Source: Methylopumilus sp009926035 (lineage in GTDB: Bacteria > Pseudomonadota > Gammaproteobacteria > Burkholderiales > Methylophilaceae). Taken from it: a stretch of 64,000 bases of DNA. Position numbers and translations under genes: made by a program. Under the pieces are notes generated by a model. That model saw only the letters and a program-made list of their open reading frames with translations, ran no database searches and was not told where the DNA came from. Of the stretch, positions 33,917 through 43,371 are shown piece after piece (within the stretch, counting starts at the first letter, position 1; each line of letters begins with the position of its first letter). The stretch is from contig JBEANL010000001.1 of NCBI GenBank assembly GCA_041165405.1, positions 167,809 to 231,808 on the forward strand, in the 5' to 3' direction.

Positions 33917-35731
33917 ATGAAACATTCCATAATAGAAATCACTGAAAGAATTAAAGAAAAAAGTAGACCAACGAGAATTGCCTACTTAGCTCGTATTGAT
34001 GCTATGTTGCAAAGACAGCGTGGTGCTGATCGTTTAGGATGTGCTAATGTTGCGCACGCTATTGCGGCACTCCCTAAAAATGATAAGTTAAAAATCGTTA
34101 GCGAAAAAAAACCGAATATTGCAATCGTTTCCGCATATAACGATATGCTTTCTGCACATAAGCCATATGAAAACTATCCATCGATTATTCGTGACGAAGC
34201 AAATAAGTGCGATGCAACTGCCCAAGTCGCGGGTGGGGTTCCTGCAATGTGTGATGGCATTACGCAAGGCGAACCCGGTATGGAATTGAGTTTGTTCTCT
34301 CGAGATACCATAGCAATGGCCGCCGCTATTGGATTGTCTCATGATGTATATGATGGGGCACTCATGCTTGGTATTTGCGACAAAATTGTGCCTGGCTTAT
34401 TAATTGGCGCGCTTCATTTTGGTCATTTACCCACAATTTTTGTTCCGGCCGGTCCTATGTCGACTGGTATCGACAATACTTCCAAATCTAAAGTGCGTGA
34501 GAAATATGCGCAAGGTCTTGTAGGTCGAGAAGAGTTGTTAGCATCTGAATCCGCTGCATACCATGGAGAAGGCACTTGCACATTTTATGGAACAGCAAAT
34601 AGCAATCAGATGTTAATGGAAGCAATGGGGCTTCATGTTCCAGGCGCAGCATTTATTCATCCACGCGATGATATTAGAGAAGAGATAACGCGAGAATCAG
34701 TTCGCTCTCTTTTAAAGATTATCAAAAATAAACAAAATAAACCCATTGGTAAATTGGTTGATGAGCGAGTTATTGTGAATGCTATGGTGGCTTTGTTAGC
34801 TACAGGTGGATCTACCAATCATCTTATTCATTGGGTGGCGATTGCAAGAGCTGCCGGTATTATTATTGATTGGAGTGATTTCCATGATCTTGCAGGCTCA
34901 ACACCACTCTTAGCAAGTATTTACCCAAATGGCAAAGCAGATGTGAATGAATTTCAAGCCGCAGGCGGCCCTGCATTTGTGATTCGCGAACTCATCGATA
35001 CAGGGTGTATGTATCCAGAAGTGATGACTGCCAGTGAAGGTGGTTTAAAAGAATATGCTAAAAAACCTATAAAAGAAAATGGCAAGCTTATTTGGAAAGA
35101 TTTACCTAAAGAGAGTGGTGATGAAACAATTGTAAGACCCGCAGACAATCCGTTTAATCAATCTGGTGGTCTAAAACTTTTGCAAGGCAATCTTGGCCGC
35201 TCAGTGATTAAGATTTCTGCAGTACCTCAGGATCGCTACATTATTGAAGCGCCTGCAATCATTTTTGACACACAAGAAGAACTGCTTAGTGCTTTTGATC
35301 GAGGCGAGCTTGAAAAAGATTTTGTTGCAGTTGTAAGATTTCAAGGGCCTAAAGCTAACGGAATGCCTGAGCTTCATAAGCTCACACCTCCTCTGGCAGT
35401 GCTTCAAAATAAAGGTTTCAAGGTGGCTATTGTGACGGATGGAAGAATGAGTGGCGCTTCCGGAAAGATTCCAGCTGCAATTCATTTAAGTCCAGAAGCT
35501 TCAGCTAATGGACCTATCGGCAAAATTCGTAACGGCGACATGATTCGATTAAATGCGATGGTTGGAACTTTGAATGCATTAGTTGATGAAGACACCTGGT
35601 ATGAGAGAGAGAATGAAAATCTTTCTGATCAGCTTAGAAATAATAATGCGCACGATATCGGGCGCGAATTATTTGCTGGCATGAGAAAAAATGTGATTTC
35701 TGCCGAAGAAGGCGCAATCACATGGCTATAA
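33917..35731 (+). CDS. edd: Phosphogluconate dehydratase (Entner-Doudoroff)
   Basis: A 604-residue Fe-S dehydratase of the IlvD/Edd family that converts 6-phosphogluconate to KDPG. It shows IVSAYNDMLSAHKPYENYP, GGVPAMCDGITQGEPGMELS, LGICDKIVPGL, and the AYHGEGTCTFYGTANSNQM segment with a cluster-binding Cys. Late TDGRMSGASGKIPAAIH is also typical. Length and these blocks favour Edd over IlvD. eda follows after 16 bases. Confidence 0.97.
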   Translation: MKHSIIEITERIKEKSRPTRIAYLARIDAMLQRQRGADRLGCANVAHAIAALPKNDKLKIVSEKKPNIAIVSAYNDMLSAHKPYENYPSIIRDEANKCDATAQVAGGVPAMCDGITQGEPGMELSLFSRDTIAMAAAIGLSHDVYDGALMLGICDKIVPGLLIGALHFGHLPTIFVPAGPMSTGIDNTSKSKVREKYAQGLVGREELLASESAAYHGEGTCTFYGTANSNQMLMEAMGLHVPGAAFIHPRDDIREEITRESVRSLLKIIKNKQNKPIGKLVDERVIVNAMVALLATGGSTNHLIHWVAIARAAGIIIDWSDFHDLAGSTPLLASIYPNGKADVNEFQAAGGPAFVIRELIDTGCMYPEVMTASEGGLKEYAKKPIKENGKLIWKDLPKESGDETIVRPADNPFNQSGGLKLLQGNLGRSVIKISAVPQDRYIIEAPAIIFDTQEELLSAFDRGELEKDFVAVVRFQGPKANGMPELHKLTPPLAVLQNKGFKVAIVTDGRMSGASGKIPAAIHLSPEASANGPIGKIRNGDMIRLNAMVGTLNALVDEDTWYERENENLSDQLRNNNAHDIGRELFAGMRKNVISAEEGAITWL

Positions 35732-35747
35732 ATTATATAAGGACAAT

Positions 35748-36374
35748 ATGAAGACATTAGATTTAGCAAATTACGGTCCAGTAATTCCAGTTATTGTGAT
35801 TGATAAAGTGGAAGATGCTGTCCCTATGGCAGAAGCTTTACTTGAAGGTGGCATTAAAGTTTTAGAAGTAACACTAAGAACTTCATGCGCCATTGAGGCG
35901 ATGGAACGAATTATTAAACACCTACCTGAAGCGATTGTAGGCGCGGGCACTGTAAGAACAAAAACAGATGCTTCAGCTGCAAAATCAATTGGCTGTCAAT
36001 TTGCTGTGAGCCCAGGATATACAACAGAAATCGGTAAACATTGCTTAGATATTGGATTGCCTTTATTGCCAGGCGTATCAACTGGAAGTGAAGTGATGAT
36101 GGCTAATAATGATGGGTATTATTTCCTTAAACTTTTCCCTGCGGTTGCAGTAGGGGGTATTAATCTTTTAAAAGGATTTGCAGGCCCTTTTGCAGATGTA
36201 AAATTCTGTCCAACAGGTGGCGTGACTGTTCAATCAGCACCTGATTTTTTAAGTTTGCCCAATGTGCCAGTTTGTGGGGGCACATGGCTCACTCCAAAAG
36301 ATTTCGTTGCAAACAAAAACTGGGTTGAAATTACGAAATTAGCAAAAGAAGCAAGCGCGATTAAACGCCCTTAA
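35748..36374 (+). CDS. eda: KDPG/KHG aldolase
   Basis: A 208-residue class I aldolase that splits KDPG into pyruvate and glyceraldehyde-3-phosphate. The Schiff-base Lys128 is in YFLKLFPA, and catalytic Glu40 is in LEVTLRTS. Also seen are VGAGTVRT, AVSPGYT and CPTGGVT. It forms an operon with edd. In a methylotroph with a ribulose-monophosphate cycle, this pair would be the cleavage branch for 6-phosphogluconate; that context is inferred. Confidence 0.98.
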   Translation: MKTLDLANYGPVIPVIVIDKVEDAVPMAEALLEGGIKVLEVTLRTSCAIEAMERIIKHLPEAIVGAGTVRTKTDASAAKSIGCQFAVSPGYTTEIGKHCLDIGLPLLPGVSTGSEVMMANNDGYYFLKLFPAVAVGGINLLKGFAGPFADVKFCPTGGVTVQSAPDFLSLPNVPVCGGTWLTPKDFVANKNWVEITKLAKEASAIKRP

Positions 36375-36383
36375 TTCAATTCC

Positions 36384-37043
36384 ATGCTTCCCATCTCCCA
36401 ATACAAAACAATCTTATTTGATTGTGATGGTGTCGTACTTAATTCAAATTTTCTTAAGATAGAAGCTTATCGATTGACGGCTCTTGAGTTTGGAGCCTCC
36501 GAAGAAGATGCTATGAAGTTAGTAAATCATCATATCGAATATACTGGCATATCTCGAAATATTAAATTCACTTATTTTTTAGAAAAAATTCTACATAAGA
36601 CAGTAGATGATGCATCAATGAGCTATCTTTTAAATCAACTCAATTACCAAGTTGAAAGACTTCTAGAAAATTGTGAAATCGCTCAAGGCCTTGAAGCCTT
36701 AAGAGAAAGAACTAAAAACTCTAATTGGATGATTGTCTCTGGTGGAGATCAGGAAGAGATCATCCGCTTGTTTACCAGAAAAAATTTATTAAAATATTTT
36801 GATGTAGGTATTTTCGGAAGTCCTGATTCAAAAGAAGATATTGTGACGCGCGAATTAAAAAAATCAACGGGACAAAAGCCAGCTTTATTTATTGGTGACT
36901 CTAGATACGACTATCAAGTCGCTAAAAAAAATAATTTGGATTTTATTTTCTTAAGTGACTGGACTAATTTTTTCGAATGGAAAAGTTTTTGTGCGGAAAA
37001 TAAGATTGAGACCTATCAGAAGCTAGATGATCTTAATTATTAA
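36384..37043 (+). CDS. HAD-superfamily hydrolase, subfamily IA
   Basis: A 219-residue phosphatase-like protein. Motif I is LFDCDGVVLNSN with the two catalytic Asp, motif II is VSGGD, and motif IV is LFIGDSRYDY. A helical cap lies between motifs I and II, as in phosphoglycolate phosphatase and beta-phosphoglucomutase. It follows eda by 9 bases and overlaps the convergent waaF stop by 4 bases. The substrate is unknown; it does not look like GmhB, which is another HAD class. Confidence 0.85.
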   Translation: MLPISQYKTILFDCDGVVLNSNFLKIEAYRLTALEFGASEEDAMKLVNHHIEYTGISRNIKFTYFLEKILHKTVDDASMSYLLNQLNYQVERLLENCEIAQGLEALRERTKNSNWMIVSGGDQEEIIRLFTRKNLLKYFDVGIFGSPDSKEDIVTRELKKSTGQKPALFIGDSRYDYQVAKKNNLDFIFLSDWTNFFEWKSFCAENKIETYQKLDDLNY

Positions 37044-38083
37044 ATTATTTTTCTGATAATCTCTTCAGGCTTAATATTTTTTAGGCAGTTCGTATGTTGA
37101 AGCGGACAAACTCTCTCAAAACATGGGCTGCATGAAAGACCCAAATATATTAATTTAGCATGACGACTTAAGGGCGGTGTTTTTTTTGGGTCAGAGGAGC
37201 CGAAAATGGCAACCTGTTTAATCCCCAAGCTCGCAGCTAAATGCATTAACCCAGAATCATTACTTAAAAATGAGTTGCATATACTCATTACATCAATAAC
37301 TTCTTCAAGTTTTGTCTTGCCAATAAGATTAATTACTTTATTTTTTGTAAGTTTATCCAGCGATCTTCCAAGATCATGATCATTTGAAGATCCCAGCAAA
37401 ATAACTTTCCAATCATTTTTTATGGCTTCAATTGCGACTTTTGCAAAATGCTCAACAGGCCATCTTTTAGCCTCACCATATTCAGCGCCTGGAGCAATTC
37501 CTAAAACTTTATCAGATGGTTTTAATTTACCCTTTAAAAATTTTCTTGCTTGATTAGACTTCGAAATGAGGTGAGTTGATAAGCTCATTTTAAAATTTTT
37601 ATTTTTTGGTGCGAGCGCTAAAAATTGATCAACAGTTCGATAAAGACTTTTATCTTTTTTAATACGATCATTAATAAGCCCAAAGCGCATTTCTCCCAAA
37701 AATCCAGTGCGCTTGGGAATATTGGCGAAAAAGGGAATAAGTGCTGATTTGAATGAGTTAGTTAATACAATGGCTTGTGTGTAACCCTCGACTTTTAGAG
37801 TTTTTCCTAATTGGTAGCGTTTAACTAAACTTAGTTCACCATGCGAAAACGGCAGAGCAATAGGTTTGTCAACTTCAGGCATTCGAGAGACTAAGGGGAT
37901 AGTCCATATAGGCGAAGCTACATGAAGCTCACTTTTGGGGTAATGATCTTTAATAACTTTAAAAAGTTTTTGTGCCATGACCATATCGCCTAGCCATGAC
38001 GGACCTACAACCAGAATTTTTTGAGAGCTCAAAATCTTAAGATATTTTTTTGATAATAGCGCTAGTACTTCTTCCAGGAACAA
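37040..38083 (-). CDS. waaF: LPS heptosyltransferase II
   Basis: A GT9 glycosyltransferase that adds the second inner-core heptose. It shows KILVVGPSWLGDMVMAQ, the GAEYGEAKRWPVEHFA motif, and NDSGLMHLAASLGIKQVAIFGSSDP. The longest frame (347 residues) starts at ATG 38083 inside hldE and gives an atypical 17-residue leader. A TTG at 38032, five bases after the hldE stop, would give 330 residues and begin just before KILVVGPSW, as in known WaaF. I prefer the TTG start. Confidence 0.93.
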   Translation of the reverse strand: MFLEEVLALLSKKYLKILSSQKILVVGPSWLGDMVMAQKLFKVIKDHYPKSELHVASPIWTIPLVSRMPEVDKPIALPFSHGELSLVKRYQLGKTLKVEGYTQAIVLTNSFKSALIPFFANIPKRTGFLGEMRFGLINDRIKKDKSLYRTVDQFLALAPKNKNFKMSLSTHLISKSNQARKFLKGKLKPSDKVLGIAPGAEYGEAKRWPVEHFAKVAIEAIKNDWKVILLGSSNDHDLGRSLDKLTKNKVINLIGKTKLEEVIDVMSICNSFLSNDSGLMHLAASLGIKQVAIFGSSDPKKTPPLSRHAKLIYLGLSCSPCFERVCPLQHTNCLKNIKPEEIIRKII

Positions 38084-39485
38084 TTGAAACTAATTCAACT
38101 TTACCATGCCATTTTTTTAATTCTTGATGGCCTACCACTTGATTCTTTTTGTAATCGCTGCCCTTAACTAATATATCAGGCCGAATTTTCTTTATTAAAT
38201 GTAGTGGCGTTGCTTCACTAAAAATGACAATACCATCTACAGAAGAAAGTGCTGCAAGGACTCTTGCTCGATCTTCTTGATGTATTACAGGCCTAGATTT
38301 CCCCTTTAGTCTGGTTACAGATGAATCGCTATTAAGAGCAAGAATTAAGACATCACCTAATTTTTTTGCTTTTTCAAGATAAGTCACATGGCCAGCGTGA
38401 AGAATATCAAAGCAGCCATTTGTAAATACAATTTTCTTTTTCTGTTTTTTCCAGATTGTTACTTGCTCCATGAGGCTTTCAAGTGAGTGAATTTTTTTCT
38501 CTTGATCTGAGTGTTGTGCGTTTAAAGTTTTAATTAAGTCTGCATGCGTAATCGGAATCGTACCTAATTTACCAATTACTATACCTGCGGCAATATTAGC
38601 AATATTAAGTGAGGCTTCAATAGGCATTTTTGCGATCATACATGCCGCTAGAGTAGCAATAACTGTATCGCCAGCTCCCGAAACATCAAAGACTTGTTGT
38701 TGATTGACAGCGGGTAAATTTTTAATTGTATTGCCTTGGATTAAATCAATACCATCTTCACCCTTTGTCATTGCTATAAATTGTAAATTGAGGGATTTCT
38801 TTAATTTTAAAAGCGGTGTTAAAAAGTTAGTATTTTTAGTGACATGAATATGACAGGCTTCAATCGCTTCTTTTTTATTTGGTGTAATAGCCGTTGCATT
38901 TTTATATTTTTCATAGTGAATACCCTTGGGGTCTACTAGTACAGGTATTTTTTTTAATCGTGCGATTTTGATCACGTGCTGACATAAACGCTCACTTAAA
39001 ACACCTTTTGCATAATCTGAAAGTATCACTATCGCTGGTTTTTTATTCAGAAGCGTCATAATTTTTTTAATAAGCGCGTGAGAGTCGATCAAATCAGCGG
39101 TTGCTTCTTGATCAATTCGCATCATTTGTTGATGTTCGCCAATAATGCGCGTTTTTGTTGTAGTTGGATTCTTATCTTTTAAGATGCCATCTATACCAAT
39201 ATGATTTTTTTTAAGAATCTCAAGTAATTTTTTTCCATCTATATCATTACCAATTTGGCCAGCTACCACTGTTTTAATTCCTAATAGCGATAAATTTGCT
39301 GCAACATTACCAGATCCTCCAATGCGATCAAAAGACTCTTTTAGCCTTACGACGGGAACAGGCGCTTCAGGAGAAATTCTTGATACGTTACCAATTAAAT
39401 AACGATCTAGCATTAAGTCGCCAATAACTAATGCCCATTGATTACGAGCATTGAATTTATTTTTGATAATTTCGATATCAGTCAT
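38037..39485 (-). CDS. hldE: Bifunctional heptose-7-phosphate kinase / heptose-1-phosphate adenylyltransferase
   Basis: A 482-residue two-domain enzyme of ADP-heptose synthesis. The N-terminal PfkB kinase (about residues 1-320) has GGSGNVAANL and the catalytic FDVSGAGDTVIATLA. The C-terminal nucleotidyltransferase (about 345-482) has FTNGCFDILHAGHVTYL (HxGH) and the SxTS-type GRSTSAIIKKI end. The full E. coli-type fusion is present. It lies between gmhA and waaF. Confidence 0.97.
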   Translation of the reverse strand: MTDIEIIKNKFNARNQWALVIGDLMLDRYLIGNVSRISPEAPVPVVRLKESFDRIGGSGNVAANLSLLGIKTVVAGQIGNDIDGKKLLEILKKNHIGIDGILKDKNPTTTKTRIIGEHQQMMRIDQEATADLIDSHALIKKIMTLLNKKPAIVILSDYAKGVLSERLCQHVIKIARLKKIPVLVDPKGIHYEKYKNATAITPNKKEAIEACHIHVTKNTNFLTPLLKLKKSLNLQFIAMTKGEDGIDLIQGNTIKNLPAVNQQQVFDVSGAGDTVIATLAACMIAKMPIEASLNIANIAAGIVIGKLGTIPITHADLIKTLNAQHSDQEKKIHSLESLMEQVTIWKKQKKKIVFTNGCFDILHAGHVTYLEKAKKLGDVLILALNSDSSVTRLKGKSRPVIHQEDRARVLAALSSVDGIVIFSEATPLHLIKKIRPDILVKGSDYKKNQVVGHQELKKWHGKVELVSIVPGRSTSAIIKKIS

Positions 39486-39488
39486 CTA

Positions 39489-40058
39489 TTAGATACTTTC
39501 ATCAATGAGTTCACAAAGCGTATGTCCGATTAAGATATGCGCCTCTTGAATTCTTGCTGTTTCATTTGAATCTACGACGATACTGTGATTTGATATTTTT
39601 TTAATAAGCCCGCCATCGCCCCCAGTTAGTCCGATAGTAATGGCACCTAATGTATTTGCTTTTTCTAAACCTTTCACCACATTTTTACTGTTACCTGATG
39701 TAGAGATGCCAATCACCACATCATTCCTTAAGCACAATGCTTCAACTTGTCTTGAAAAAATATGTTCAAAGCCATAGTCATTTCCAACTGCTGTGAGAAT
39801 TGATGTATCTGTAGTTAATGCAATCGCAGGCAAACCTTTTCTTTCTTTAACAAAGCGACCAACAATTTCTGCCGCAATATGTTGACTATCGGATGCGCTT
39901 CCGCCATTGCCAAAAATCAATACTTTGCCACCAGCGTGAAGTGTCTTTTTAATGATATCTGCGACTTCATTTACATCATTGATGACAGAGGATAGTTTAT
40001 GAATCGTATCAAGATGACTTTGAAAAATAGATTCTATTCTTTTTATATTTTCACTCAT
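39489..40058 (-). CDS. gmhA: Phosphoheptose isomerase
   Basis: A 189-residue SIS-domain isomerase that turns sedoheptulose-7-phosphate into manno-heptose-7-phosphate, the first step to ADP-heptose. It shows KVLIFGNGGSASDSQHIAAEIVGRF, ALTTDTSILTAVGNDYGFEHIFSRQVEAL, GISTSGNSKNV and the QEAHILIGHTLCE end. It overlaps hldD by 4 bases and precedes hldE by 3 bases. Confidence 0.95.
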   Translation of the reverse strand: MSENIKRIESIFQSHLDTIHKLSSVINDVNEVADIIKKTLHAGGKVLIFGNGGSASDSQHIAAEIVGRFVKERKGLPAIALTTDTSILTAVGNDYGFEHIFSRQVEALCLRNDVVIGISTSGNSKNVVKGLEKANTLGAITIGLTGGDGGLIKKISNHSIVVDSNETARIQEAHILIGHTLCELIDESI

Positions 40059-41038
40059 GCATATGTATCACTTTTTGTTAGGTAATTTGTTGCGTAATCT
40101 TTAACACCTTCTTCAATAGTTAAGAAAGATTTTGTATATCCCGCGTCTTTTAGTTTCTTAATATTTGCTTCAGTAAAGTATTGGTACTTTCCTTTAAGAT
40201 CATTTGGCATATCAATATATTTTATTGCATTAAGATCACCCCCCACACTTTTAACGAGCGACTCTGCTAGTGCTTTAAAGCTCGATGCTTTTCCTGTGCC
40301 TACATTATAAATACCTGAATGATCTTTGTGGCTTAAAAAATGCAAGACAGCTGCTGCTGCATCTTTGACATAAACAAAATCTCGTAATTGCATACCATCT
40401 TGATAGTCCGGACGATCGCTTTTAAAGAGCCTTATTTCACCTTCTTTTTTAAGTTGGTTAAATGAATGAAATACGACACTTGCCATCCTATTTTTATGGT
40501 ATTCGTTTGGACCATACACATTAAAGAATTTAAAACCGCACCAATGTGGCGGTGTTTTTTCTTTCGCGAGTACTTGCTGAACAGCCCATTGGTCGAAGAA
40601 TTGCTTTGAATAGCCGTAAGCGTTAAGGGGCCTTAGTTTGCTTAGCTCAGATTCTTTATCATCATATCCAAACTCACCTCCGCCATAAGTAGCTGCGGAG
40701 CTTGCATAAAGAAAAGGAATTTCGTGTTCACTTGCGTAGCGCCATAAATTTTGGCTGTAACGAATATTATGATTTAAGAGTTTGTTGAAATCGGTTTCAG
40801 TTGTAGCGCTGATTGCACCCATATGAATAATGGCTTCAATATCTTGTTTTTTTTCAAGCCAAGGAAAAAGATCATTTTTATCAAGATAATCGATATATGT
40901 TCGTTTGCTTAAATTATTCCATTGATCTGGGTGTTGGATGTCATCGACGATAATGATATCTTTTCGATCAAGGATAGTATTAAGATGCCAAGCAATGACA
41001 CTTCCTATCATGCCAGCACCACCAGTCAGTATTATCAT
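40055..41038 (-). CDS. hldD: ADP-L-glycero-D-manno-heptose 6-epimerase
   Basis: A 327-residue short-chain dehydrogenase/epimerase. The NADP loop is IILTGGAGMIGSVIAWHLN, with HMGAISATTETD and the catalytic YGYSKQFFD (YxxxK). The C-terminus includes QLRDFVYVKDAA and GIYNVGTGKASSF. It completes ADP-L-heptose, used by WaaC and WaaF. It is first in the hldD-gmhA-hldE-waaF run; no gmhB is seen nearby. Confidence 0.97.
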   Translation of the reverse strand: MIILTGGAGMIGSVIAWHLNTILDRKDIIIVDDIQHPDQWNNLSKRTYIDYLDKNDLFPWLEKKQDIEAIIHMGAISATTETDFNKLLNHNIRYSQNLWRYASEHEIPFLYASSAATYGGGEFGYDDKESELSKLRPLNAYGYSKQFFDQWAVQQVLAKEKTPPHWCGFKFFNVYGPNEYHKNRMASVVFHSFNQLKKEGEIRLFKSDRPDYQDGMQLRDFVYVKDAAAAVLHFLSHKDHSGIYNVGTGKASSFKALAESLVKSVGGDLNAIKYIDMPNDLKGKYQYFTEANIKKLKDAGYTKSFLTIEEGVKDYATNYLTKSDTYA

Positions 41039-41061
41039 AATGAAATATTGTCTTTAAATAA

Positions 41062-42171
41062 TTAAGACTGCTTCTTTTCTACGAGCAGAGCTCTTTTTTT
41101 AGTGATTGCTGAATTTCGAGTCTCTTTTTTAGCGGTCCAAGTCTTATCAATCCAGCCTTGTAAATTTTCTAGAATTATACCTTGCATCGCATTAATCCAT
41201 TCCGGATCATCATTGAGCGCCGGAATATAGCTAAAGCTTTTACCACCATGGCTTAAGAAAATATGTCTGCCCTCAATATTAATTTCTTCCAAAGTTTCTA
41301 GACAATCACTTGAGAATCCAGGGCAAATGACATGTACATTTTTTTCTTTCTTTTTGCCTAAATCGGCCATCATTTCAGCGTAATATGGTTTTAGCCATTC
41401 AGCCCTACCAAAACGCGATTGGAAGGACACCATGTATTCACTTTCTTTTAATTTCAAAGCTTCAGCCAGTAAGCGCGCAGTTTTATAGCATTCGCAATGA
41501 TAAGGGTCACCTTGCATCAATGATTTTTTTGGTATGCCATGAAAACTCATAACTAATTTTGAAGGTCTTCCATTTTTTTTCCAGAACTGTAAAACGGATG
41601 ATTTAAGCGCATTAATATAAAGAGGGTGATCATGATAATTTCTTACAGTTCTCACTGCAGGAACATTTCTTGTTTTAAGCAGCACACGCCATAAGGCATC
41701 CATTGCTGATGCGCTTGATGAAGCCGCATATTGTGGATAGAGCGGAAGCAAAAGAATTTTAGTACAATTTTTTTCTTTTAATTTAAGCACTGCATTTTTC
41801 ATTGAAGGATTACCATAAGACATTCCTAATTCCACTTCAATGGGCTGAGAAACTGCTTTTTTAATTTTTGTGCTTAATGCTTTTGTTTGATTTGTAGCAT
41901 TAACTAAAAGTGGAGAGCCTTTTTTAGTCCAAACTTTCGCATATTTTTTTGCTGAGCTTCCTGGCCTAAAGACCAAAATAATAAAATGAAGTATCCAGCA
42001 CCAAATAAATCGAGGTACCTCGACAACCCTTCGATCCATAAGAAATTGCTGTAAGTATTTTCTTACAGCATGAGTGCTGAGAGAATCTGGAGTGCCAAGA
42101 TTTGAAAGTATGATACCAATTTTTGGTACATCACCATGTTGATATTGAGGTTCTTTTGTGAAGTAATTCAT
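41062..42171 (-). CDS. hemH: Ferrochelatase
   Basis: A 369-residue enzyme that inserts ferrous iron in protoporphyrin IX. It shows GIILSNLGTPDS, FLMDRRVVEVPR, the LPLYPQYAASSSASAMD block, SFHGIPKKSL with the catalytic His, SFQSRFGRAEWLKPY, and VICPGFSSDCLETLEEI. The N- and C-termini run about 10-25 residues beyond E. coli HemH. It follows hrcA with no gap, a regular betaproteobacterial pair. Confidence 0.97.
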   Translation of the reverse strand: MNYFTKEPQYQHGDVPKIGIILSNLGTPDSLSTHAVRKYLQQFLMDRRVVEVPRFIWCWILHFIILVFRPGSSAKKYAKVWTKKGSPLLVNATNQTKALSTKIKKAVSQPIEVELGMSYGNPSMKNAVLKLKEKNCTKILLLPLYPQYAASSSASAMDALWRVLLKTRNVPAVRTVRNYHDHPLYINALKSSVLQFWKKNGRPSKLVMSFHGIPKKSLMQGDPYHCECYKTARLLAEALKLKESEYMVSFQSRFGRAEWLKPYYAEMMADLGKKKEKNVHVICPGFSSDCLETLEEINIEGRHIFLSHGGKSFSYIPALNDDPEWINAMQGIILENLQGWIDKTWTAKKETRNSAITKKRALLVEKKQS

Positions 42172-43197
42172 TTAATGTTGACTCAGTGCGTTAGAAAGAA
42201 GTTTTGCTGTGATATCGACAATAGGAATGACTCTTTCGTATGCCATTCTTGTAGGTCCAATGACACCTAGAGTACCTACAATTTCACCATCTGTTTCGTA
42301 AGGAGAAGTGATGAGGCTGCATTCATCTAGAGATGAATAGCCTGATTCATTCCCAATAAAAATTTGAATGCCTTCAGCAAGTTGACTTTTATCAAGAAGT
42401 TTCATGAGCGCTGTGCGCTTTTCAAAGACTTCAAAAATTTTTCTTAAGCTTGATATATTTTTTGCTAGCTCTTCAGATTGAATAAGATTACTTTGTCCTG
42501 TAATCACAATTGATTCACTTTCAGGAGAAATAACATCATTGCCTACTTCGATAGCCGCTGTCATAAGCTTAATCATATCAGCATGCATTTTAGATAATTC
42601 TTCTACAAGCGTATCTTTTACTTTGGCAAGAGTGTTTCCGCTAAAATTGTGATTAAAATAATTTGCAGCCTCAATTAAATCATCGTGAGTGTAATGCTTT
42701 TCAGTCATCACAATTCTGTTTTGAACGTTACCGTCATTTGTTACAATAATTACAAGAATTTTTTTCTCAGATAAGCCAATAAATTCCAAGTGCTTGAATG
42801 TTGTTTTTTTTGCTTTGGGTATGAGAACTACACCAGCAAAATGTGTCAGTGTCGATAAAATATCTGCGGCATTATTAATAATTTTTTTGTTGTCACCAAT
42901 ATTCATTTGATCTTTTAATGAGGTGACCGTTTTAGCGTCCAAAGGCTTAACGGTTAGAAGAGAGTCCACAAAAAGCCTATAACCTAATTGCGTAGGAATT
43001 CTTCCTGCAGAAGTATGAGGGCTTGTAATAAAACCGAGATCCTCAAGATCTTTCATGGTATTGCGAATAGAAGCCGGACTTAAATCAAGGCCTGATGATT
43101 TAGAAAGGGTTCTAGACCCGACAGGTTGACCATCATGAATATGTTGTTCAATGAGGGTTTTTAAAAGAATTTGGGCGCGCTTATCTAGCATCATCAA
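42172..43197 (-). CDS. hrcA: Heat-inducible transcription repressor HrcA
   Basis: A 341-residue repressor that binds CIRCE. The N-terminal winged helix has LLKTLIEQHIHDGQPVGSRTLSK and SPASIRNTMKDLEDLGFI. The GAF-like middle follows, and the end shows SSLDECSLITSPYETDGEIVGTLGVIGPTRMAYERVIPIVD. GroEL normally keeps it active. The only CIRCE found in this window is upstream of rpoH, not upstream of hrcA or grpE. Confidence 0.97.
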   Translation of the reverse strand: MMMLDKRAQILLKTLIEQHIHDGQPVGSRTLSKSSGLDLSPASIRNTMKDLEDLGFITSPHTSAGRIPTQLGYRLFVDSLLTVKPLDAKTVTSLKDQMNIGDNKKIINNAADILSTLTHFAGVVLIPKAKKTTFKHLEFIGLSEKKILVIIVTNDGNVQNRIVMTEKHYTHDDLIEAANYFNHNFSGNTLAKVKDTLVEELSKMHADMIKLMTAAIEVGNDVISPESESIVITGQSNLIQSEELAKNISSLRKIFEVFEKRTALMKLLDKSQLAEGIQIFIGNESGYSSLDECSLITSPYETDGEIVGTLGVIGPTRMAYERVIPIVDITAKLLSNALSQH

Positions 43198-43228
43198 ATA
43201 GGGTTATTCATATAAATCGATATGCTTT

Positions 43229-43256
43229 AAAATACTCCGTAAAGCTTAATTTTCAA
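43229..43256 (-). promoter_or_regulatory. Probable promoter of hrcA
   Basis: On the minus strand TTGAAA (43256-43251), a 16-base spacer and TATTTT (43234-43229) stand about 32 bases before the hrcA ATG. The -35 is part of CTTGAAA, as in sigma-32 promoters, but no CCCC -10 follows, so sigma-70 use is more likely. The rest of this 174-base divergent gap shows no clear nadK promoter. Confidence 0.5.
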
Positions 43257-43371
43257 GGTGTAATAAGCCATTCTAACACGCAGCACTTTTGTAAATGAAT
43301 GCTTATATACTAAGTTTTTCTTTATTAAATTGCTATATATTCTTACGTCTTAAGTATGCTTTAATTCAATT

